Origin: Heliocidaris tuberculata
Taxonomy: Eukaryota > Echinodermata > Echinoidea > Camarodonta > Echinometridae
Reading direction: 5' to 3'
Assembly (NCBI GenBank): GCA_025618425.1
Contig: CM046844.1
Location: forward strand, 1,311,500 to 1,375,499
Length of the DNA: 64,000 nt
Shown: piece by piece, positions 12,801-23,758 of the stretch
Numbering within the stretch: the stretch's first letter is position 1
Layout: each line of letters begins with the position of its first letter
The notes under the pieces: model-generated
Seen by the model: only the letters and a program-made list of their open reading frames with translations
Told to the model about the DNA's origin: nothing
The model's database searches: none
Program-made: the position numbers and the translations under genes

Positions 12801-14366
12801 GAAAAGGGGTACCTATCAGAAGTAAAAATGCACTTATCGAAAGAGAAAAGGGCATATATTGGAGAGAAAAGGAGGCAGTATTTAGATTCGAAAAGGGGCA
12901 CTTATCAAAAGGAGGAAAGGATACTTACAAGAGAGATAAGGTGGCAATTATCAGATTTGAAAAGGGGCCCTTTTCAGAAGGCGAAAAGGGCATTTATTAG
13001 AGAGTTAAGGTGGCAATTATCAGATTTGAAAAGAGGCACTTTTCAGAAGGCGAAAAGGGTACTTATTAGAGAGATAAGGTGGCAATTGTCTTATTTGAAA
13101 AGGGGCACTTTTCAGAAGGAGAAAAAAGGGCACTTATCAGAAGGGGAAAGAGCACTTATTAGAAAGGAAAGGGGGCACATTTAGTAGTAAAAAAGGGCAC
13201 TTACTAGAGAGAAAGGGGCACATTTAGTATTAAAAAAATGGCACTTATCAGAGAGAAAGGGGGCATTTTTCAGAAATAAAAAGGGTACTTTTAAGGTACT
13301 TGAAAAAGTGGGGGAGGGGCACTGTGCCCCCCTGCTCCCCGGGCGCGCCGCCCCTGAAGACCTTAGAGATCATTGAGAGCTCTCTGAAAGACTGTTGAGA
13401 GATTTGTCATATTTTGAGGGAAATTCGATGGTCTCTCAACGGTCTCGCCTATGTGGAAAGGGGCTATTAATCACACTGATATCTCTCTGCCATATGCAGG
13501 GTACACAATGGATCATAGATGACGCGAGGAAGACGTGTCAGGGAGAACTAGCCACTCACTTTGAACCAAATATTTGCATTCCAGGTTAGTCATATAGAGT
13601 TTCTTTTTCTTCTTTTCATGCTTCTTCTTCTTCCTCCTCCTCTTCCTCCTCCTCTTCTCCTTCTTCTTCTTCTTGTTCTTGTTCTTCTTCTTGTTCTTCT
13701 TGTTCTTCTTCTTCTTCTTCTTCTTCTTCTTCTTCTTCTTCTTCTTTCTTCTTCTTCTTCTTCTTCTTTCTTCTTCTTCTTCTTCTTCTTCTTCTTCTTC
13801 TTCTTCTTCTTTCTTCTTCTTCTTCTTCTTCTTCTTCTTCTTCTTCTTCTTCTTCTTCTTCTTCTTCTTCTTCTTCTTCTTCTTCTTCTTCTTTCTTCTT
13901 CTTCTTCTTCTTCTTCTTCTTCTTCTTTCTTCTTCTTCTTCTTCTTCTTCTTCTTCTTCTTCTTCTTCTTCTTCTTCTTCTTCTTCTTCTTCTTTCTTCT
14001 TCTTCTTCTTCTTCTTCTTCTTCTTCTTCTTCTTCTTCTTCTTCTTCTTCTTCTTCTTCTTCTTCTTTTTTGTGTGTAATACTCCGTGCAGAAAGAATAG
14101 CTAAGAACATTTTAAAATAGCTAAAAGTGAGGCACAATATATTCGTAAAGCTTATATATGTCTTGCAATAGAATTGAGAATTGGATTCGGCCCCTTATAC
14201 CATTCCGACTTATATCATATGCTTATGGATTTCGTTTATTAGTAAGCATCTTGCAAGTGAAGCTGGTTTACTGGAATAACCCCCCTTTTCCTTCTATTTT
14301 GAAAAACAATTTCTTGCCTGATAACACCCTCTGTTTTGTCAGATATCGTTATTTCAAAACTACGCC

Positions 14367-14405
<39 letters not shown>

Positions 14406-16802
14406 ATGTGATAATGTTTTCTACCATTTGTTATTCTCTCATCTATCTGTCCTTTCAGCTAATGCGAGCCTCGCTACGGACATGACCATCGGGGGTAACA
14501 GCGGCTTGATGGCAGAGTCGTGGTTGTATGAGTTTCGTTATCCCCATGACCCCCTAGACGCGTACGTCATCTCTTCCGTGGTGCATGGGTCTTGCTATCC
14601 TCTCTTCGCTTCAATCATGGGAAATTTCTACGGTCCTGATCAAACACCCAGTGAGTAGCTAGGGAGTTCAAGGGGCAATGCCACATTTATCCGCTAAAAA
14701 AGGGTCATCCACGGAACTTTGAGGTCAAGACAATGTGACTCCGTGATTTTGTGTGTCACCTCCCCCCCCCCCGTCTGTGCCCCCACCTGTTCAACAAGTC
14801 TGGCTACGCCAGTGCTGTTCCCCTTGTTGTAACCACGCCCTTCACCAGGGTTCATACACTTCGATATGGGATGGGATGGGATGTGGGGGGGGGGGGGGGG
14901 TCACGTAGTGGCATTTATTTTTATTATCACATTTTTTCTTTTTTTCTTTTTTTAATTGTTTTTTAGAACCTTAGACTAACTGTTTTGTAATGACCTGTCG
15001 GTCATACGTCCGTTGTTGTGACGTCAGCGATAATAATGTGACCGTGACATTAAAATGCCAATTGTTCAAATGATTGTAGTCGAAGAAATTTCACAATATG
15101 TAAAAAAGATAGTAAACATCTTTTGAATATATTGTAAACAATATCAAGCCCTCAGATGCATCGACAAATGCACAGAAGAGAGAAAGGTTGGGTGGGGCTG
15201 TAGCCCATCTTACCTTCCCTGGTTACCCATTAATTTATCAATGCTATTCTTTATAATGAAATTTAAAAAAAAATATGTTAATCATTACATCTTTGCTCGT
15301 TTCAGTAATGTCTATGACACACTCAAACTTTGTAGGGCACACATTTGGACATGTAGGACATTATATCCAAAGTATAGGGTCACAGGGTGTAACTACTTTG
15401 ACACTTATGATTAGTATACATGGCCTTTAAACAAACATACAATACTCTATCAAATCTTAATATTTCTATATGTTTTAAAGAGTAGTATATTTTTCATTTA
15501 ATTTCTGTTTTTTAACAGCTCCATTCGTCAGCACATCGGGAATAATGAACATGACCATTGGAATCTCCGACCCGGACGCGTGGTTCAAGCTCCCAGACTT
15601 CTGCAACCAGGAGGTAAGGTTGTCATTTTATGTTAAGTGAAGAGGTAAATAATTGGTCCGATGCCAATTCGTCCTATCTCAGAATGTCTAGTGGTATTTT
15701 GTCTACATCTAGATTATATATTACCCTTGTGATCTCATAATCACTTCGTCGACTTATCACTTATCTCGCTCGACTCAGCTATCCGACTTGAGATAAAACA
15801 AAAAATTGTTTGATCCGTCGTCTTAGCCAAGAAAAAAGTGCTTAACGTTTTAAGAATACGACTAGGACATATTTCTTAAAGTAGACAAATTCTTAGAAAA
15901 TTTTCTTAAACTTATATGAGGAAAAAGTCTTTAAATATCATTATTCATTAGATTATAGAATGCGGGCCTTGGAAAATGATCCCACAATTCCCTGTGATAT
16001 TGTCATTCATAGCTCGCCGCATGGACAGCGAAAAATGACTAAAATCAGACGTATTAGGCTCACACTAGTAATCCAACAGGTGATAGGCGATCACTTTCGT
16101 ATGACCAGTTTGCACAGGTCATTGGTCAAATGAGTGAATTTCGTTTCTTTCAAAATATCAAAACCTTGAAACGAAAAATGATGATACAGAGACAGAATTA
16201 CCTTTTAATCAACATGAAACCTACTTATCTTCGATGTTTTTACACTGTTTTGCCTCTCTCACTCCCCATCCCCCAAAATGAGTCTCTCCATCTTTTCCCG
16301 TGTTACATTTAAATTTGTAATATCTCTCTCTCTTTCTCCCTTCCCCTCTCTCCTGCTCCTTATTCCTCCCTCAACCTCCTTCTCTCTTTATACCCCCTCT
16401 GGCTTCCTCTCTCTCTTTCACTCTCCGCACACCGACATATAGGGTAACGATGTGTTTTCCCGCCGTTCTCGTTCAGTCCCAGAGCTTCAAGCCTACCACA
16501 TGCCTATTTTCTTCTGAGACATTTCATAGATCGACATTCCACGAGTTCATACCACTCTCGGAGAGGTTTTTTTTTTTTTTTTCATTTGTCAAAATTAAGG
16601 CCGAAATGAGTTATAATGATTAAAGTTACGCCCATTGATTCTCTCATTCTGTTATGTATCTGACAATATAATATAAACAGATATCATTTGAGGAATGCGT
16701 CATTCATCTTAACCAGTTTGGGCAATGACAGACTTTTTATTGCTGTCAGGGGAAAAAAACTTAACTTTGTTTTAGAGGCTGAAGTCTAGCTTGACAAACT
16801 GA
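9763..16802 (+). CDS. Ependymin-related secreted protein, 6 coding exons
   Basis: Joined exons are 9763-9859, 10816-10976, 13500-13584, 14459-14650, 15519-15613 and probably 16776-16802, giving 218 residues, which is the usual size of ependymin-related (EPDR/MERP) proteins. Residues 1-18 form a hydrophobic signal peptide ending near VCAQ, so the product should be secreted. The mature protein begins KPCCGPKQF, like the KPC.APKQW start of mammalian EPDR1. Later cysteines lie in RKTCQG, NICIPG, HGSCYPL and DFCNQE, consistent with the family's disulphides. N-glycosylation sites are NAS (exon 4) and NMT (exon 5). Family knowledge: ependymins are secreted, calcium- or lipid-binding glycoproteins; echinoderms have many, some linked to regeneration. 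Intron phases are 1,0,1,1,0 and all close in frame. The start ATG follows a clear acceptor by 11 bp. The last exon is the least certain. The exact role is unknown. Confidence 0.85.
10816..10976 (+). CDS. Ependymin-related exon 2
   Basis: Encodes 53 residues plus a split codon (ATVGMVSGG...VIQKYDQ), rich in aromatic residues. The acceptor CACCACACAG and donor GTGAGA are both canonical. Confidence 0.88.
11492..13464. mobile_element. Inverted-end element interrupted by a hAT insertion
   Basis: Ends are GCCCCCTTTCCACAGG (11493) and CTATGTGGAAAGGGGC (to 13464). The body is a degenerate repeat of GAGACCATTGAAAGAC-like motifs (11500-12045 and 13360-13440) that runs on either side of the hAT element at 12051-13356. 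No coding content. It lies in intron 2 of the ependymin-related gene. Confidence 0.55.
12051..13356 (+). mobile_element. Non-autonomous hAT element with internal minisatellite, copy 1
   Basis: Terminal inverted repeats CAGGGGC...GCCCCTG are flanked by a perfect 8-bp target duplication AAGACCTT (12043-12050 and 13357-13364), the hAT hallmark. The right half (about 12680-13310) is a tandem array of about 24-bp units built on AAGGGGCACTTATCAGAAG. A poly-G tract at 12546-12568 is present. No transposase. The open frame at 12753-13184 is just the minisatellite translated. Confidence 0.85.
13500..13584 (+). CDS. Ependymin-related exon 3
   Basis: Encodes GTQWIIDDARKTCQG through NICIP and one base of the next codon. 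It holds two conserved-type cysteines. The donor is GTTAGT at 13585. A 450-bp TTC array starts only about 30 bp into the following intron. Confidence 0.88.
13616..14067 (+). repeat. (TTC)n array in ependymin-related intron 3
   Basis: About 450 bp of CTT/TTC triplets with scattered TTTC phase slips. It is pure pyrimidine on the coding strand. It begins about 30 bp after the exon 3 donor. Any open frames here are repeat artefacts. Confidence 0.95.
14371..14403 (+). repeat. (TC)n microsatellite
   Basis: A 16-unit TC run just before ependymin-related exon 4. It may strengthen the pyrimidine tract region but ends 55 bp from the acceptor. Confidence 0.9.
14459..14650 (+). CDS. Ependymin-related exon 4
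   Basis: Encodes ANASLATDMTIGGNS through GPDQTP. It contains an N-glycosylation site (NAS), the WLYEF segment and the HGSCYPL cysteine. This is the block that best matches the family (the DxY..GG..E.W.. region of EPDR1). Acceptor is CCTTTCAG and donor GTGAGT. Confidence 0.9.
15519..15613 (+). CDS. Ependymin-related exon 5
   Basis: Encodes PFVSTSGIMNMTIGISD through DFCNQE, ending on a codon boundary. The NMT sequon and the SDPDAWFKLPDFC stretch correspond to the KDPSVFTPPSTC region near the C-terminus of EPDR1. Donor is GTAAGG at 15614. Confidence 0.88.
16776..16802 (+). CDS. Ependymin-related terminal exon (candidate)
   Basis: After the acceptor CTTTGTTTTAG, a phase-0 exon reads RLKSSLTN then TGA, giving a C-terminus CNQERLKSSLTN. 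Two AATAAA signals follow about 125-135 bp downstream. An alternative acceptor at 16477 would read SQSFKPTTC and then run into a poly-T tract, which is less likely. Without this exon the frame would stop nine codons past the exon 5 donor. Confidence 0.6.
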   Translation, partial: RLKSSLTN

Positions 16803-16925
16803 TGCTAAATGAACAAGAAAGAGAGTATATAATATGAAAACTTTATATTTCTATTTAGTTCGAAATTTAGTCACATTAGTTTTGAGCGTATGATGAATTG
16901 TATATTCTCCGATATTTTGGGGTTA

Positions 16926-16943
16926 AATAAAGCATCAAATAAA
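16926..16943 (+). terminator. Poly(A) signals of the ependymin-related gene
   Basis: Two overlapping-range AATAAA hexamers at 16926-16931 and 16938-16943 follow the candidate terminal exon at a normal 3'-UTR distance. Confidence 0.55.
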
Positions 16944-17129
16944 AAGGTAATTCTTTCTGTTGAACTCTTTTTGTTTGATTTAAAGATCTATTTTCTTGAA
17001 AAGGGTTCAGTGTAAACTGCGAAGATGTGAAACGCTTAGATTATATTGAACAAACAAATACGAAACAGATGTGAAAAAGTAAAATACATTGAAATGTATT
17101 ATGTAATGCGCTATATGAATGTAAAATAT

Positions 17130-17131
17130 TA

Positions 17132-17162
<31 letters not shown>

Positions 17163-17192
17163 TATTTTTTTGGATTATTATTATCATTATTA

Positions 17193-17250
<58 letters not shown>

Positions 17251-17280
17251 AATTATTATTATTATTATTATTATTATTAA
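17130..17280 (+). repeat. (ATT)n microsatellite
   Basis: ATT triplets with ATC variants, about 150 bp. Confidence 0.9.
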
Positions 17281-18529
17281 AGAAGAACATTGTATCGTGT
17301 AAACTTCATTGTACTTGCTTAATTCACACATCTGTCAGGCATGAAAGGGTGAATAAATTCGTTTACCGAGTACATTGTTTTGTGCAAATGATCGTCACTC
17401 ACTGAAGCATCGGATTAATTTTGAGCCGAGTTATACACATCTGTAAAAGCCTAACCCTCACTCACACGTTCCTTGATTAGCATTTTAAAAATTCTATTTT
17501 ATCATGTCTATTTTTTTCCCTTACATTTCTCTCTTCCCTTATCTCAGCCCGTCCCACATCATTATCTCTCCCCATCTCTCTCGCTCTCTCTCTTCTTTTT
17601 TTAGAACTCTCCTCTCTCTTTCTCCCCTTCTCTCCCTTCGCCTCCCCTCTCTCTCTCTTTTCATCTCTAATCTTTCTATATCTGCATCTCCTCTTAACTT
17701 CTAGCTTTTCTCGTTCATTCTTTCTTCATGTTTTCATTATCACTTTTTAAAATTTTTCACATGATATTATAGTTATGTAAAATAATGTGTCTTAACCTTT
17801 TTTTTTTTCATATCATTTATTCAATTATCCAACAATTTATTAAAAACTTTGTAGATTCACAAAAATAAAACAAAAAACAAAAAACAAACAATCATTTAAA
17901 AAGTATGTCATTACACGAGTCATATTAAGTGTTGCTGAAGTTTCTTTTTCCTTTTGAGGTTTGGCAAAAGATTCCTGAATACGCCGTAAATGTCTTATGT
18001 CCATATTCTAGAATACAATCCTCAAGCTCGTGCTAAACTCGAGTTTAAGAAAGGAAGTTCGACCGAAATTGTTAAACTTGACTTTGCAAGTTTAACTGAT
18101 TTAGTAGAATATGAATTTTTTACCTTTGGGGTTTTATTCGGGGAAAATATGTCTGTCGTGGGTGTTTTTTTAATTTTTTATAGTGGCCCTTATCAATTCA
18201 TGCTAATGAATTCCTTCAGTAAACAACAACTGATGTGAACTTGGTAACTTTAATAATCCTCTTTTTCTCAAGTATTATCGATGAAACAGATGAGATATAT
18301 AAATATGCTTTAAAAGGTAAATGAACATTTTCGTTCACAAAATCCTGTATAACCCTCATGTATGTGGTGTAGTATTATTTTGACTATAACTGGCACGAAT
18401 AGATTCTCATTAAATTTCACCTCACTTTAAACATATGTACGCTTTACATTTGTCATGCTTGGGGAGTTAGATTATCCAGTGGCTACGAAGGTCTTTCTCA
18501 CACTTTCCCATGTTGTGTGCAGAACTGAA

Positions 18530-18960
18530 TGCCGTGTCGGGTGCCTAGTGGAGTTCCGAGTGGGGTTCCGAGTGTGTGCCGAGTTGGGTGCCGAGATTGG
18601 TGCCGAGTTGGGTACCGAGATTGGTGCCGAGATGGGTGCCGAGATGGGTGCCGGGTTGGGTGACTAGTTGCATATCGAGTTGCATATCGAGTTAAGTGGC
18701 GAGGAGTTTGGCGAGTTTTGTGCGAGTTATGTGCCCATTCACGTGCCGAGGTTCAAATACTAGGTTGGAAGCCACGGTGGGTGCCGGGTTGGGTGCCGTG
18801 TTTGGTGGCGTGTTGGACGGAGTCGGGTGCCGATTTACATATCAAGTGACATGCCGAGTTAGACATTGTGTATACCGAGTTTTTTGGCGAGTCTGACATG
18901 CCAAATTAGGGTGCCGCGGGGTGCCAAGTTATATGCAGATTTAGATGCCGACATTTGGCA
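18530..18960 (+). repeat. Degenerate ~15-bp minisatellite (GAGTTGGGTGCCGAG)
   Basis: Tandem 15-bp units GAGTTGGGTGCCGAG, most regular at 18590-18665, then decaying to about 18960. The open frames over it (for example the EIGAELG repeats) mirror the repeat. It lies just downstream of the gene A stop codon. Confidence 0.7.
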
Positions 18961-19192
18961 CGGAGCAACTCGTAGAGAACCAAGGGACCAACGGAGTTAT
19001 TATCTGATTTCTTTTCTAGTTGCGTCAATCCAGTACATGATTCCGCTTGGCCGTGTCCAGTTCTGTGGCCGTGTCGACTTTCAACTTATATGGGAGCGAT
19101 TTGGGACAACCAAGAATTGATTTACAAAAAATAAAGATTGAAATCAATCTAGACTAACAAAAAGTCCAATAATGAGACATCAACATCGTGTT

Positions 19193-19333
19193 CTAGACCC
19201 CTAGCTTTTCGGCAGTTTGTCTGTTCTTCATGTGTAAGGCATTCTGATGACAGGGTATACTCTTTGCTGAAAAGAAGAGATAGGCTGGAAACAACAGAGT
19301 GATCATGTCAGCGATGATGAGAGCCATGACAAC
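19193..19333 (-). CDS. Gene A terminal coding exon
   Basis: Encodes VVMALIIADMITLLFP through EKLGV and TAG: helix 12 and a short basic cytosolic tail. No AATAAA is visible in the first 200 bp downstream, so the 3' end is not fixed. Confidence 0.9.
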   Translation of the reverse strand, partial: VVMALIIADMITLLFPAYLFFSAKSIPCHQNALHMKNRQTAEKLGV

Positions 19334-19509
19334 CTATAGATTATGAATTGAATCGAAGATATAATGAATGAGAACATGATTGGACAGGCTAAACACCACT
19401 AGACAGAGATTATGAATGATAACTGGGACCGTCCATTAATAACAATAACAATAATAATAATAATAATAATAATAATGATAATAATAATAACTGAATAATA
19501 ATAATAATG

Positions 19510-19560
<51 letters not shown>

Positions 19561-19572
19561 GTAATGATAATG

Positions 19573-19628
<56 letters not shown>

Positions 19629-20439
19629 TCATAAAGCACAGAAAATATGTATATAGTATACTGCGCTGCGAGAGCTTCGGATGTTCTTATAACTATAATG
19701 AGCAATTAAATGAAATGGTATGCTTTTAGTTTTGATTTAAAAATATTTACAGTTGGTGATTTCCTGATTAGAACATTATGAGTTTATTTGCATTATAAAA
19801 ATCCTGTATGGTGTTTCTGTTTGTCAACACTTGCTATATTCCCCCCCCCCCCCAAAAAAAAAAAAAAAAACCAAAACAAAACAAAACAGAAAAAAACATC
19901 GTATGCTCTTCTGGTTGTTTGCTGTTGAATAAATGGAATAAAGAGTAATTCATTATTATCATTTTTTTTGGGGGGGGGGGGGACAGATCAAGAAATACAT
20001 AAATGAATGAGTTGTTTGAGGGAAGAAGAGAGAGAGTGGGTGAGTGAGAGAAAGACAAAAAAAGAATATCAAAATGAGTAGAAACAAGCGAGGTGGATCA
20101 TTGGAAGCTAGCAAAAAAAAACAACAACAAAAAACGACCTCTATTTATTCCCCCCTTCTCTTTCTCCTCCTCTCCATGGATATCTTCATGTTCATTTGCA
20201 ATCTGCTCAACCTTTCTCCTTGTACACGGAAGAGGTGGCTAATAAATATTTGTGTTATAGTACTTACATGAAACGGATCGTTTGCTAATACCTGGCGAAT
20301 GAGGAGGAAAACAGGATACTGAAGTAACGTAGCTAGTCCACTGATCGTTCGAAGGGCGCCATAGACACTAGCAAAATGCTTTGTTGGAAAGCTGAAAGAA
20401 CAAACAATATCACCACTATTTACTTTACCATATTGCCTT

Positions 20440-20487
<48 letters not shown>

Positions 20488-20520
20488 AAACTACTACTAC
20501 TGCAGCTACGACGACTACTT

Positions 20521-20555
<35 letters not shown>

Positions 20556-20573
20556 GCAGCTACGACGACGACG

Positions 20574-20641
<68 letters not shown>

Positions 20642-20762
20642 TACTAAAACTACTACTACTGCAGCTACGACGACTACTTCTACTACTACTACTACTACTA
20701 CTACTGCAGCTACGACGACTACTTCTACTACTACTACTACTACTACTACTGCAGCTACGACG

Positions 20763-20818
<56 letters not shown>

Positions 20819-20900
20819 TACTAAAACTACTACTACTGCAGCTACGACGACTACTTCTACTACTACTACTACTACTACTACTGCAGCTACGACGACGACG

Positions 20901-20965
<65 letters not shown>

Positions 20966-21039
20966 TACTAAAACTACTACTACTGCAGCTACGACGACTA
21001 CTTCTACTACTACTACTACTGCAGCTACGACGATTACTT

Positions 21040-21096
<57 letters not shown>

Positions 21097-21192
21097 AAAC
21101 TACTACTACTTCTACTACTAAAACTACTACTACTGCAGCTACGACGACTACTTCTACTACTACTACTACTACTGCAGCTACGACGACTACTT

Positions 21193-21227
<35 letters not shown>

Positions 21228-21242
21228 GCAGCTACGACGACG

Positions 21243-21301
<59 letters not shown>

Positions 21302-21492
21302 TACTAAAACTACTACTACTGCAGCTACGACGACTACTTCTACTACTACTACTACTACTACTACTACTGCAGCTACGACGACGACGACGACTACTACTAC
21401 TACTACTACTACTTCTACTACTAAAACTACTACTACTGCAGCTACGACGACTACTTCTACTACTACTACTACTGCAGCTACGACGATTACTT

Positions 21493-21555
<63 letters not shown>

Positions 21556-21689
21556 AAACTACTACTACTTCTACTACTAAAACTACTACTACTGCAGCTA
21601 CGACGACTACTTCTACTACTACTACTACTGCAGCTACGACGATTACTTCTACTACTACTACTACTACTACTGCAGCTACGACGACGACG

Positions 21690-21757
<68 letters not shown>

Positions 21758-21792
21758 TACTATTAATACTGCTTCTGCAGCTACGACTACTT

Positions 21793-21880
<88 letters not shown>

Positions 21881-22024
21881 TACTACTAATACTACTACTG
21901 CAGCTACGACTTCTACTACTACTACTACTACCACTACTATTACTACTACTACAGCTGCTGCTACTATACTACTGCAGCTACGACGATGACGACTACTTCT
22001 ACTACTGCAGCTACGACGATGACG

Positions 22025-22065
<41 letters not shown>

Positions 22066-22199
22066 TACTACTACTACTAATACTACTACTGCAGCTACGA
22101 CTTCTACTACTACTACCACTACTATTACTACTACTACAGCTGCTGCTACTACTACTACTACTGCAGCTACGACGATGACTACTACTACTACTACTTCTT

Positions 22200-22251
<52 letters not shown>

Positions 22252-22561
22252 CACTACCACTACTACCGTAAACTACCGTAATGACCTCTTGCTACTGATG
22301 TTGCTTTACTGCTACTAAAGCTACTTCTACCACCACCGCCACTATTTTTTTGTTACCACTACCATGACTACTAATACAGACAAAACCGGGAAATGTTCGA
22401 TAGTGTATCTTGGATAATCAGTATGATGTTATCACATCACAATATAATATATTTTAGGATACTATCCTATATTATTATGATTTCACTCTTCATATTTTCC
22501 TCCGTATTAGTTTTGTACTTATCTTCCATTTGACATAATTTTATGTTATACTATATTTTTG

Positions 22562-22610
<49 letters not shown>

Positions 22611-23601
22611 TATATGATAAGATTTAATGTTTATGAACAGAATATTTTTCATTGTATTATTTTTGTACTTAGCTTTCATTTGACATGTGTTATACTTCTG
22701 TTATGCACTCTAAATATCTGTATCTATATTTTTGTTATATATGTAAGATAATACCCTGTTATATATTTATGAATAGAATAGATATTGATGTAAATCAATG
22801 ATATAAGAAAATTCAATTCAATTCAATTCATGTTTGACCAAACTTTAGCAGATCTGGTCCTCAACACGTTTTTTTCCCATTTCTTCGGCCGTTACCATGG
22901 TGACAAATTGTATCTTTTCACCATGGCAGCTCGCTCAATTTATTCAACTTACATCATAGCGACGACAGCTGATCCTACGCCAAAGAGTAAGGACTCAATG
23001 AAGAGTAAGAACACGAAAGTAAGAATTTGGAGATGGAGATCGCCGAAGAGCAAGAAGAAAGAATAGGCGATAGACGTCAACGAGGTCAGTGCAACAGGCA
23101 AGCTCGCATCTGAGAGGGTTGGGCTAAGTCTATCGGCATGATCGGAGGCTTCTGTGCAACATGGACAAATTATATACTATGAGCCTTAATACCAGTCAGA
23201 AATCATCTTGCATACACGAGGTGCTATGCTTGATGGAAAGTAAGATATACATGTATTAATGTATATTTGTTTGCTTTTATATTTATATTTATTAACCCAG
23301 TTAAATGCTTATCGCAATTTTTTTGAAACAAATTCCCTTGAAGTAGGCCTATATACATGAAAAAAAGTGCATAATAATAATTTTTCTAGAAGATGCTTAC
23401 CGTGGTTATAAGGAACATCACCTTGTCATCATCATCATCATCATCACCATTAGGGCCTATTGATTCAAGGTCACTATTACCCTCATTCCTACAATCATCA
23501 TCATCATCATCATCATTGTCATCATCATCACTGTCATTATAGCATCATCATAATCATTATCATCATCACACAAAGACCACAACCACCATCATCATTGTCG
23601 C

Positions 23602-23634
<33 letters not shown>

Positions 23635-23724
23635 CATCATCATATCGTCATCATCATCATCACCATTATCATCATCATCATCTTCATTATTACCATAGTA
23701 ATCATCATCACCATCAATAACACC

Positions 23725-23758
<34 letters not shown>

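Larger units (their letters stand above)
16944..19192. other. Intergenic region between convergent genes
   Basis: Between the + strand ependymin-related gene and the - strand gene A. It contains (ATT)n at 17130-17280, pyrimidine-rich DNA at 17500-17705, and a GTGCCGAG-type minisatellite at 18530-18960. A short frame at 17990-18238 has no recognisable domain. Confidence 0.6.

Noticed and set aside
12753..13184. 143-codon open frame with repeated RGTFQKAKR
   Set aside because: Its periodicity equals the 24-bp minisatellite of the hAT element; not a gene.
12051..13356. Helitron/DINE-like element, because of the internal minisatellite and the GGGGCACTGTGCCCC hairpin near the end
   Set aside because: Perfect 8-bp target duplications and CAGGGGC/GCCCCTG termini in two copies fit hAT, not Helitron.
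13561..14137. Long Leu/Phe/Ser and Glu/Arg/Lys open frames
   Set aside because: Artefacts of the TTC triplet array in ependymin-related intron 3.
17990..18238. 82-codon open frame MSYVHILEYNPQARAKLEF as a gene
   Set aside because: No recognisable domain, no splice context and no conserved-looking pattern; treated as chance.
20376..21989. 537-codon Thr-rich open frame and its 504-codon Val-rich mirror
   Set aside because: Both are translations of an uninterrupted TAC triplet array inside an intron of gene A; triplet phase keeps every frame open.
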